Source: Saprospiraceae bacterium (lineage in GTDB: Bacteria; Bacteroidota; Bacteroidia; Chitinophagales; Saprospiraceae). Taken from it: a stretch of 17,154 nucleotides of DNA. A program made the translations under genes and the position numbers. The stretch lies in the NCBI GenBank assembly GCA_020630895.1, contig JAHDII010000039.1:1-17154 (forward strand), in the 5' to 3' direction. This document shows positions 1 through 8,100 of this stretch, one piece after another. Position 1 is the stretch's first letter. Each line of letters begins with the position of its first letter. The notes below the pieces were generated by a model. It did no database searches, was not told the origin of the DNA, and worked only from the letters and a program-made list of their open reading frames with translations.

Positions 1-507
1 ATCTTCTTCAGTATCTTTTTTGAGTTCTTCTAAACCATCATCAATCAATTCTAATTCTAATTCTTCAGCATCCTCAATTTTATCTAATTCTACATAAAAC
101 ACCCCTTTTCTATCAAACAAAAAATCATGCATTCCATTAGTTCCTAAAGTTCCTCCTTTTTTATTAAAAGAAGCTCTTACATTAGCCACTGTCCTAGTTG
201 GATTATCTGTAGCTGTTTCAACTACAATAGCTACACCATGCGGAGCCATCCCCTCATAAACTAATTCTGTAAAACCTGAAGTATCTTTACTAGAAGCCTT
301 TTTAATTGCAGCAGCAATTCTATCCTTAGGCATTTGTACCGCCTTGGCATTTTGTATCGCTCTTCTTAGTGTATGATTTGTATCAGGATCAGGTCCTCCT
401 TGTTTCACTGCTATTGTAATTTGTCTTCCAGCTTTGCTAAATTCTTTAGCCATTCTATCCCATCTAGCAAATTTTGTTGCTTTTCTATATTCAAAAGCTC
501 TTCCCAT
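1..507 (-). CDS. yebC: YebC/PmpR-family DNA-binding protein, C-terminus cut by window edge
   Basis: My translation gives 169 codons from ATG 507-505 to the window edge without a stop; family members are about 240 residues, so the C-terminal third is missing. It begins MGRAFEYRKATKF and carries the typical AVKQGGPDPDTN stretch, an IQNAKAVQMPKDRI helix and the YEGMAPHG motif, all hallmarks of the YebC family. Known members are DNA-binding transcriptional regulators, and some have recently been linked to translation through proline-rich stretches; which role applies here cannot be told. The visible end is very acidic. It is divergent from the HU-CCDC81 gene, with a 199-bp shared upstream region. 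The family call is firm; the exact function is not. Confidence 0.93.
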   Translation of the reverse strand, partial: MGRAFEYRKATKFARWDRMAKEFSKAGRQITIAVKQGGPDPDTNHTLRRAIQNAKAVQMPKDRIAAAIKKASSKDTSGFTELVYEGMAPHGVAIVVETATDNPTRTVANVRASFNKKGGTLGTNGMHDFLFDRKGVFYVELDKIEDAEELELELIDDGLEELKKDTEED

Positions 508-545
508 TTATATTCTTTTTTATTAAAATAAATTACTCTGATTGG

Positions 546-553
546 CAAAAATA
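546..553 (-). promoter_or_regulatory. Putative -7 box for the YebC gene
   Basis: On minus the sequence reads TATTTTTG, a full match to the Bacteroidota TAnnTTTG -7 box. It would give a leader of about 30 nt before the ATG. The nearest TTG (568-566) is only 12 nt upstream, too close for a good -33 element, so the call is tentative. Confidence 0.35.
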
Positions 554-666
554 CAAAGATGTGAGCAAAAAATAAAGTCTATAAACAATCATTATCAATA
601 GAATATGAAAGAAAATCACTATCTATATTAAATATGATAAAACTTTACTTTTCAAAGATTAATGTG

Positions 667-674
667 TAACTTTG
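667..674 (+). promoter_or_regulatory. Putative -7 box for the HU-CCDC81/SPOR gene
   Basis: TAACTTTG matches TAnnTTTG exactly and lies 32 nt before the ATG at 707, the usual distance in Bacteroidota. The -33 region has only CTTTAC at 643-648 and no clear TTG, so this is a moderate call. Confidence 0.5.
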
Positions 675-706
675 GTACTTATAACAAGAATTAACTGAGA
701 AAATTA

Positions 707-1756
707 ATGTCATCAAAAGAAAGAAATGTTTCTATTGAAGAAACAATTAAAAACTTATTATACGAAAATGAATGTGTTATCATTCCTAGTTTTGGAGGTT
801 TTGTAAAACAATATCGCCCTGCTAGTTTTGATTATGTTCAAGGTAAGATTTCTCCTCCTTCTTCTACAATTACCTTTAATGAGAATTTAATTATTGATGA
901 TGGAATTTTAGTAGAAGCCCATAAAAATAATAATGGAATTTCTTTAACTGTTGCTCAACAACAAATCAACGAGTTTGCTAAAAAATGTAAACAAAGTTTA
1001 AGCAACAAAGAAGTTATTGCAATATCTGATGTAGGGCGAATTATTAGAGATTATGAAAATAGTACTAAATTTATTTCTGATAATTTTAATTTTAATATAG
1101 ATACTTTTGGTTTACCTGAATTGAGGTACTACCCTATTCATAGAGAACAAATTAATAAAGAACAACCTAAAACAGATGTTATAGAAGAAAAAGCCATTCC
1201 ACAAGCTACTTCTACTTCTTCTTTTGATTATTTGAAATGGGCTAAAATAGCAACGCCAATTATACTTCTTTTATTAATAGCCATTCCTATTTTTAATTGG
1301 ATCAATTCTACTGATTCTATAGCAACAAATGCAGATACTTCTGAAACTATAAAAAAACCTGTTACTGATAAAAAAGTAAATGAAAGTCCTTTAGAAATCT
1401 TAGATGAAAATAAAGAATCTATACAAGATGATCATGAAATGGAAGATCATGATATTCAATCTTCTCAAGAAAGTACTGTTGAACAAGAAATAAAAAAAGA
1501 ACCCAAAAAGATACAAGAAAAAACTACATCTACTTTTCAAGATGAAGAGTATAAAATTATTATTTTAGGACAATTTTCTAAGCAACGAGGGGTAGATATT
1601 TATACAGCAAAAATTGTTGAAAATGATTGGACTCCCTATATTAAAAAAGGAAGAAAATTCACTACTGTAGGAATTAAAGTATATGCCAATCAAAATATAA
1701 ATACAATTTTAAAACAAGCACGTTCTAAAATTGCCCACGATGCTCAAATAAAATAA
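707..1756 (+). CDS. HU-CCDC81-like N-terminal domain, one membrane segment, C-terminal SPOR domain
   Basis: The 349-residue protein has three parts. Residues 1 to about 140 look like the bacterial CCDC81-type HU domain pair (NECVIIPSFGGFVKQY near 21-36 and the SDVGRIIRD region near 107-115). Residues about 180-198 (IATPIILLLLIAIPIF) form one membrane segment. A low-complexity acidic/lysine linker follows, and residues about 275-349 resemble a SPOR domain (YKIIILGQFSKQRGVDIY and later VGIKVYANQ). SPOR domains bind denuded peptidoglycan at division sites, so the topology would put the HU-like part in the cytoplasm and SPOR in the periplasm. This suggests a division- or envelope-linked protein; that role is inference. 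The start is supported by a TAnnTTTG box 32 nt upstream. It converges on the catalase-related gene with only 4 nt between stops. Confidence 0.82.
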   Translation: MSSKERNVSIEETIKNLLYENECVIIPSFGGFVKQYRPASFDYVQGKISPPSSTITFNENLIIDDGILVEAHKNNNGISLTVAQQQINEFAKKCKQSLSNKEVIAISDVGRIIRDYENSTKFISDNFNFNIDTFGLPELRYYPIHREQINKEQPKTDVIEEKAIPQATSTSSFDYLKWAKIATPIILLLLIAIPIFNWINSTDSIATNADTSETIKKPVTDKKVNESPLEILDENKESIQDDHEMEDHDIQSSQESTVEQEIKKEPKKIQEKTTSTFQDEEYKIIILGQFSKQRGVDIYTAKIVENDWTPYIKKGRKFTTVGIKVYANQNINTILKQARSKIAHDAQIK

Positions 1757-1760
1757 TATC

Positions 1761-2873
1761 TTAAGACCTTAAAAATTTTGATACTTTATTTTTTTGAATC
1801 TTTTTCCAATCTTCAGAATTTCTATCATCATCATTAGGAATAGGACGTGGAAATTTGAATATTTTATAAGAAAACATCCTAGCTTTCCTTGCCCATTCGG
1901 AATGTGCTCTCATATAATTTAATGAATTATAATCATAAATAGATTTTGCTGGAATATAACCTAATGTTTTTGGCATATTGTTTAAAGAAAAACCTGTTCT
2001 TGTACTATCTTCCCAATTTAAAGTTTTTTCTATTTCTAAAACGGCTAAATCATGCCAAGGAAACATTTCTTCATTCCAAGGAACCATATTATTGAATATT
2101 TCAGGATTTTCATCATCTTGAGCAGTACGAATTTGAATTTGTAATCTATATTTTACTTCCTGAGTTTTTACTCGTGTTTCATATTCTTCTTTTAAATAAT
2201 TTCTTCCTCGTGTTTCATTAGGAAAAATTCTTTGATTACCTGTATCTACATCACTTAAATTATCTACAATTCCTGTTTCAGGAATATTATCAAAAGGAAT
2301 AATTCTATATTTTGCATATCGCTTAATATCATCTTTTCCCTTAAATTTAAATGGTGTTTTGGAATAATATCTCAAATCATGAAATGAATTAGGATTTCTT
2401 CTTAATGCTATTTTAGCTCCTTCTAATCCTTCTGGATATTTTTTATAATATTCAATATATTCTACACCATATTTTTCTTTTCTTAATTGAGCAAATTTAA
2501 AGAAACTCCATGCTGACCAAAAAAGGCTAATTTCGCCTGTATTCATTTCTAAATCAAAAGGACTCTTAAATTCATTCTTTGAAAATTTAATAGACATACT
2601 TCGAATACAATTCATAGCATCATCTAAAAAAGTAGCAGAAGCATGTCGTATCCTTAAATCAAAAACTTGTCCTGGTTCAAAAAAATCATGAGCTGGAAAC
2701 TTTTGATTCTTTACAATTGTAGCTCGTCCAATTGCACCAATCCCATTATCATGAGACATCCTTTTTCGTTTTAAACTTAAAGTGATGACAATAATAAAAG
2801 TAAAAAATTTACAAAATATCCAAAGATATAATTTGGCAAAAAAACCTTTAATTCCTCGTGTAATAGCTCCCAT
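1761..2873 (-). CDS. Catalase-related heme protein, allene oxide synthase-like, with N-terminal membrane segment
   Basis: The 370-residue protein is about the size of the coral allene oxide synthase domain and shorter than true catalases (about 480 or more). Motifs follow the catalase fold: RMSHDNGIGAIG (38-49) matches the catalase R-V-V-H-A-x-G-x-G-A-x-G distal motif, giving R38 and distal H41; LRIRHASATFLDDA (73-86) and IRSMSIKF (90-97) match the region around RFST and RGFALKF; N111 is the candidate distal Asn; YRLQIQIR (242-249) is the late strand. Y315 (or Y320) is the candidate proximal heme ligand, and the Arg normally four residues before it seems absent. S40 replaces the Val of catalases; coral AOS has Thr there. 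Residues about 10-34 are strongly hydrophobic, so the protein is probably membrane-bound. It lies 6 nt after the lipoxygenase stop. The likely substrate is a fatty acid hydroperoxide (inference); the product could be an allene oxide, another epoxide or an epoxy alcohol. Confidence 0.78.
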   Translation of the reverse strand: MGAITRGIKGFFAKLYLWIFCKFFTFIIVITLSLKRKRMSHDNGIGAIGRATIVKNQKFPAHDFFEPGQVFDLRIRHASATFLDDAMNCIRSMSIKFSKNEFKSPFDLEMNTGEISLFWSAWSFFKFAQLRKEKYGVEYIEYYKKYPEGLEGAKIALRRNPNSFHDLRYYSKTPFKFKGKDDIKRYAKYRIIPFDNIPETGIVDNLSDVDTGNQRIFPNETRGRNYLKEEYETRVKTQEVKYRLQIQIRTAQDDENPEIFNNMVPWNEEMFPWHDLAVLEIEKTLNWEDSTRTGFSLNNMPKTLGYIPAKSIYDYNSLNYMRAHSEWARKARMFSYKIFKFPRPIPNDDDRNSEDWKKIQKNKVSKFLRS

Positions 2874-2879
2874 AATATT

Positions 2880-5069
2880 TTATATATTTGTTCTTGATTC
2901 AATATTTTCTACATTAACATGAAGTTTTGCAAACTCCTCTTTCTTATCCAATAATAATTTAGAAAAATATGGATGAATATCATGTTCTTCATTTCTTGTA
3001 ATAAATCCATATTCTGTTCTAGATAATAAATTACTAAACCACATCATTTGTGTAGCACGTGTTAAATCTGGTGCGATTGAATAATCATTTTCTGGTTGAA
3101 AAATACCATCTTCTTTATCTCCATAGCGAAGCCCTAAAGAACAATACAATACCTCACCAATATCTTCATATTGATGTTCATTGACATAGGTATGCAAAAA
3201 TGTAGCTACCATAATAGCATATTTACACATATCTTTTAAATTGTCCATATCTCCTTCTGCTGGAGTATTTTTACTTTTTGTAATAGAAGATATACTTTTT
3301 TTCTTGCCATTAATAATATCTCTAGAAAGTGTATTATCAAAACAAGCTCTAAGATGATTATATTCTATTCTATCTTGGTTTAATTCTCGTTCTTCGCCGG
3401 TCCATTTACGAGAATCCTGTTCAGATAAAAACAAGGGAACACTATTATTAACAAGATCATTACTCATGCAATAGATCTCATACCAATATTTTTTAATGTC
3501 TTCTTCATTTTCATCAAAGAAATAATCTACAAATTGATGAACAACATCCCAAAAAAGATTCGATGCTATTGCAAAAGTATGCTGTTCACTAATCGGTTCC
3601 ATAGGTTTCCAATTCTTCCAATCATGTGTTCCTAATGCATCTTTAGAACGTTCGATAATACCTTCAGCAGTCATAGCAGATGCACGAGGAATATATCCAG
3701 GACCAATTAAATTAGTGTCAGCAGTATGATTAATGAGGGTCACTTCTTTTAAATGAGGCAACAATAATTCTGCAACAGGATTAAGTCTTACATTTCGTCT
3801 AACAGCAATTGCATATTGTTCTGTATTGAGATGTGTTCCTGCAAAATGATCATCTATTTCAGAAGATAAAGCTGAAGAAACTCTCATTATTCTTTTAGCT
3901 TGTTCCCATTTTTCTCCATCATTGGGTGTAAAAGTTTTCTCTTGAAAAGGATTTTTATTATAAGCATCTGTTTGTCCTTTTACAATAATTTTAGTAGGAA
4001 GAGGCAATCCATTATCAGCTATTTTAAATTGACCATAAACAGTAGGAAATGCAAATTCTTGATTGACTTCATAATCACAAGAACCAAATATTTTAACCCA
4101 ATATTTTCCTTTTTCTTTTTCATCAGGAAGAAAAGTAGCACAACTCATTCCATTCATCATTCTTCTTCCAAACCAATAATCACATCGAGTAGAACCAGGA
4201 ATTTCTCTTTCCATAGCTACTGTAAGATTAGTAGGATAATCATCTTGAATACTCTCTATTGAAATACTTTGAGGATTTCTTTTAATTTGAAGAAGATGTT
4301 TATCTTTTATGATTTCTATGGGAATAAATTGTTCTGCAGCAGCTTCATTCCTACCTTCAGAATAATATTCAGGTGCATCTTCATTTTGTTCTTTAATTAC
4401 AACTCTAGGTATAGGGACATCATCTCTATATTCCCAATAAAACAATTGAATAAGTCCTAAATCATACCCCATTCCTGTTAAGTCTGATTTTTTGACTTTA
4501 AAACTATCAAAAACAGATACTTTCTTTCTCGGTTCTCCTGAGTCTTGATTAAAAAATACATGCTCAACTTGGTGTATTTCAAAATGAAAAGAACGCCTAT
4601 ATTTAAATTTCTTAGCTTCTATAAAATCAAAATATAATTTAAAAACACCTTCCTCATCAGTATGACCCGATGACATTTTTCTCCATCCTCCAAAAAATGT
4701 TCTAGCCCAAAATTCTACTTGCATATGGTGTATAGGAGTCGTTAAATCATTTTTTTTAGCAAAAGTAATTTTACCTGTTACATAAGAATCCTTTTTAGTA
4801 CCATGAATCACATCCTCCCTTGGAAATATTTTTCTATTTATTTTTTTTACTGCAGCAATACATGCTGCTACTAAATCAATACAAAAATCACCTATTCCAA
4901 CAAGAGTACTTGCTAAGTAGCCTTTATCTATACTAATTTGATGCAGCGTTCTTAATCTTGGACTAAAAAAAGTTTTCTTTTTAGGATAAATAATTTTTGT
5001 CCTCTCATAAGCCCGTTTATATACCTCATCAATATCTTTTTGGGTTTTATTTGGTGGATAAATAGCCAT
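2880..5069 (-). CDS. Lipoxygenase with transthyretin-like N-terminal domain
   Basis: This is a non-heme iron fatty acid dioxygenase of 729 residues. Residues 408-413 are HFAGTH, the H-x4-H pair of iron ligands; LLLPHLKEVTLIN (435-447) matches the conserved PH-x-x-TLxIN stretch; H626-T-Y-V-N630 gives the third His and the Asn ligand; and the chain ends in Ile729, whose carboxylate is the fifth ligand. DYWFGRRMMNG matches the family's D-x-x-F-x-x-QxxNG segment. A450 is at the position that usually favours S products (Ala versus Gly). Instead of a PLAT domain, residues about 95-230 look like a transthyretin-type beta sandwich (VTGKITFAKK, GHTDEEGVFKLYF). Residues about 50-75 (GYLASTLVGIGDFCID and onward) are hydrophobic and could associate with membranes. 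It is 36 nt after the kinase gene and 6 nt before the catalase-related gene, so probably cotranscribed with both. The substrate is presumably a polyunsaturated fatty acid; its identity is unknown. Confidence 0.93.
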   Translation of the reverse strand: MAIYPPNKTQKDIDEVYKRAYERTKIIYPKKKTFFSPRLRTLHQISIDKGYLASTLVGIGDFCIDLVAACIAAVKKINRKIFPREDVIHGTKKDSYVTGKITFAKKNDLTTPIHHMQVEFWARTFFGGWRKMSSGHTDEEGVFKLYFDFIEAKKFKYRRSFHFEIHQVEHVFFNQDSGEPRKKVSVFDSFKVKKSDLTGMGYDLGLIQLFYWEYRDDVPIPRVVIKEQNEDAPEYYSEGRNEAAAEQFIPIEIIKDKHLLQIKRNPQSISIESIQDDYPTNLTVAMEREIPGSTRCDYWFGRRMMNGMSCATFLPDEKEKGKYWVKIFGSCDYEVNQEFAFPTVYGQFKIADNGLPLPTKIIVKGQTDAYNKNPFQEKTFTPNDGEKWEQAKRIMRVSSALSSEIDDHFAGTHLNTEQYAIAVRRNVRLNPVAELLLPHLKEVTLINHTADTNLIGPGYIPRASAMTAEGIIERSKDALGTHDWKNWKPMEPISEQHTFAIASNLFWDVVHQFVDYFFDENEEDIKKYWYEIYCMSNDLVNNSVPLFLSEQDSRKWTGEERELNQDRIEYNHLRACFDNTLSRDIINGKKKSISSITKSKNTPAEGDMDNLKDMCKYAIMVATFLHTYVNEHQYEDIGEVLYCSLGLRYGDKEDGIFQPENDYSIAPDLTRATQMMWFSNLLSRTEYGFITRNEEHDIHPYFSKLLLDKKEEFAKLHVNVENIESRTNI

Positions 5070-5105
5070 GTTATTTCATTTTGTTTTGTTTTTTAATCTG
5101 AAAGC

Positions 5106-8100
5106 TTACACTGTTCTAAAAGAAAGTATAAACGTTGTTCCTTCTCCTTCTCTACTAGTAACATGTATGTTCCCTTTATTCAATTCTACCATTTCCTTAA
5201 CTAAATGTAAACCTAAACCAGTACCTTTCTCTCCTGAAGTGCCTTCTGTAGTTTTATCTTTTTGCAATAAAAAAATATGATTTATCTTGTCTTGTGGAAT
5301 CCCTACTCCAGTATCTTGTATTAAAATATCTAAACCAAAATCCGAAGGGCAAGATGAAATGGTTATGGTTCCGTTTTCTGGAGTAAATTTAATGGCATTA
5401 TCGACGATGTTTCTTATAATAGTTACAAAAGAACTTCTATCAACAACTATAATTGTTTTAGGCTGTATTGTTGAAATTAATTCTAAACTTTTATCTGATG
5501 CTAATCTTCCTAGAGTTAAGAAAATTTCATCTACAACATGTTCCAATTCGATTTCTTCAGGTCTAAAAGGTAAAGCATTCTTTTGAGATAATGCCCAATT
5601 CAACAAATTATCAGTTAAGGCATTGAGTCCTAAAGCATCTCTTTCTATTCCTTCTCCTAATTTTTTAAGTGTTACAAAATCTTCTTTTTTAAGAAGATAA
5701 TTGATTTTACCAGCAATTCCTCTAAAAGCAATAACAGGTTTTCTTAAGTCATGTCCAATAATTCCAAAAATTCGATCCTTTGTAACATTTAATTTTTCTA
5801 ATTCCTTTTTTTGGATAGAAATATCGGATAATAATTCTTCTGTTTTCTCTTTTGCTTCATTAAGAGCTTGTGTTCGTTCTGCTACTTTTTGTTCTAGATT
5901 TTCATACAACATTGAATTATTCAATGAAACAGCTATTTGACCTGATAATACTGCTAATAATTCCATTCTACTTTTGGTAAATGCATTAGTAGTTAGATTA
6001 TTTTCAAGGTACAATATTCCTTTTAAATCTCCTCTATTAATAATGGGTAAACAAAGAACAGATTGTACGGTTTTCCCTTCAAAATAAGTTTCAGTTACAA
6101 AATGAGAATCATTTTGAGCATCTTGAATCACCAGATCTTTTTGAGTTCGAATTACATAAGAAATAATATTTTTAGGAACTAAATTACTTGATGTATAATC
6201 AATTTTTTGAAAAACTTCTATTTCTCCATAATGATTAGAAACAGCTTGAATTAGAAATTCAGATTTGTCTTCTAAAATAAGTATTCCCCTATCAGCTCCA
6301 GCATTTTCCATTACTATTTTAAGAAGCGTTTTTAGTAATTTTTCTAATACGATTTCACTAGATATAATCGAAGAGGTTTTTAAGATACTATTAATATCTA
6401 AAAATGTACTCTTTCCTGAAATTGTAATTGTAGAAGCACTCATCCTCTCCCCCATATTTTCTAATAATTCTCTTTCTTCATTAATATCAGAAATATATTG
6501 AGAATAATTTGTTTCTAATTGAGTTAATTTAACTTTAGCCCCCCATTCTCTAAATGCATTATAAGCTGCTTTTAGATATTTCTCTGCTTGTGCATTAGAA
6601 TGTGTATTAGCATAAAATTTTCCTAAAATTTCATTAGCAATAGCTTCTTCATGAATAAAATCATTTTGATTAGCTCCTTTAATTGCTTGATTTAAAAGAG
6701 AAATTCCCTCTTCTGTTTTTCCTAAAACAAGCATTTTAGAACCTAATATTAAATCATGTTTATGCTGGAAATTTTGAGGAGCATCCTTTGCCCATTTTTT
6801 CATCTGTCGAATATTTTTATTCGCTCGACTCATCAACTTTCGTTGATTATTAGCTTTAGGGTAAAGAGCTAACATTGTTAGTGCTTCATAAAAATGGTGA
6901 TTAGGAATTTCAAATTTCGCTAAAACGGCTTCTAAAAGTTTTCGAGTTTCACTAGCATGATATGTAGCACTATTATAATCTCCTAAGAGATAGGAGATTA
7001 TTAATTTATTAAAATGAAGATGAAATTGACCTGTTCTATCATTTCTCTCATTATTTTGAAGCATCATTTTTTCTTCATTATATGCCTCTCCAGTTATAAT
7101 AAGTGGATTCTCTGATTTCCCCATTAAATTGAGCATCCCTTGGCGATAGACTTCATTATAATTATGATTGGTTTCTTGTTTAAATTGAGAATAAGATTGG
7201 CTATAAGCCTTAGCCTCCGTTTGAAGACGTTCTAATCTTTTTCCACTTAAATAAGAGTGAATACAATAGAGATTTGTATTCACACAAGCAAATTCAATAG
7301 CTCCCGTTTCCATCCCAATATGATATGATTCTTGAAGAGGTTTTAATGTAGCATCTATATGATCATTCCAATTAACGATTAATCCATAAATAGGAGTAAA
7401 TATTTGAGCTTTCCATTCTTTAGCATTAAATTTTTCAAGCAAAATCAATCCTAACTTTCCAAATCTATTTCCTGTTTTCATATCACCTAATACACCACAC
7501 ATGATAACACCATAGGTGGCAAAAGCAAAAGCAGAAATAGCTGTATTACCATATTTTAAAGATAAATTGACCATTCTAAACATCAACAAAGGAAATAAGG
7601 TAGGAGTAGCCCAATAACTAGAAGATGCTATATCAGCAATAATTCGCATTGCTGCAATTTTATTTTCATCTGTCATCATAGGCAGATTACTCAGATACTC
7701 ATTATCTTTTCCTCTTAATTTCAATTTAGTCTTAACTAAATCCGCCATCACATGATGCATTTTCGGATTTTTAGGAAATTTTTCTCCAACTTGCTCCAAA
7801 AATTCAAGTGCTGTATTGATAGAATCTAATAGTTTATTCTCCGCTTTATAAGCTAAAATTCTTATTTCATAAGATTTGACTTTATCTAATAAATTTGTTG
7901 CATTATCTAAAACGATTTTGATATTATCGTTCATCTTTTTAAAATCACCATTTAGATAGGCTATTTCCCCTGCTAGTGCATAAAGCTTTAAGGTAGTATC
8001 ATAATCATTTTTCCAAGCATCATTTTCTAAAAGTTCTATCCCTGACTTTAAATACTCAAAAGATAATGTAAAGGCAGAGGTCTCTTTTGCTTTTATACCT

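Noticed and set aside
1757..1800. Possible bidirectional terminator between the convergent genes
   Set aside because: Only TCTTAAGA and AAAATTTT micro-palindromes occur; no stable stem followed by a T run could be drawn.
3900..4460. Open plus-strand stretches antisense to the lipoxygenase
   Set aside because: They are Ser/Phe/Ile-rich translations of the complement of a well-supported gene, with no recognisable motif or promoter.
5070..5105. Two-codon frame ATG AAA TAA just before the lipoxygenase start
   Set aside because: It is too short and lies in an A-rich leader where such chance frames are common; no attenuator structure is visible.
5068..5586. Open plus-strand stretches antisense to the histidine kinase end of the giant protein
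   Set aside because: The opposite strand encodes the conserved HATPase motifs; the plus reading has no motif.
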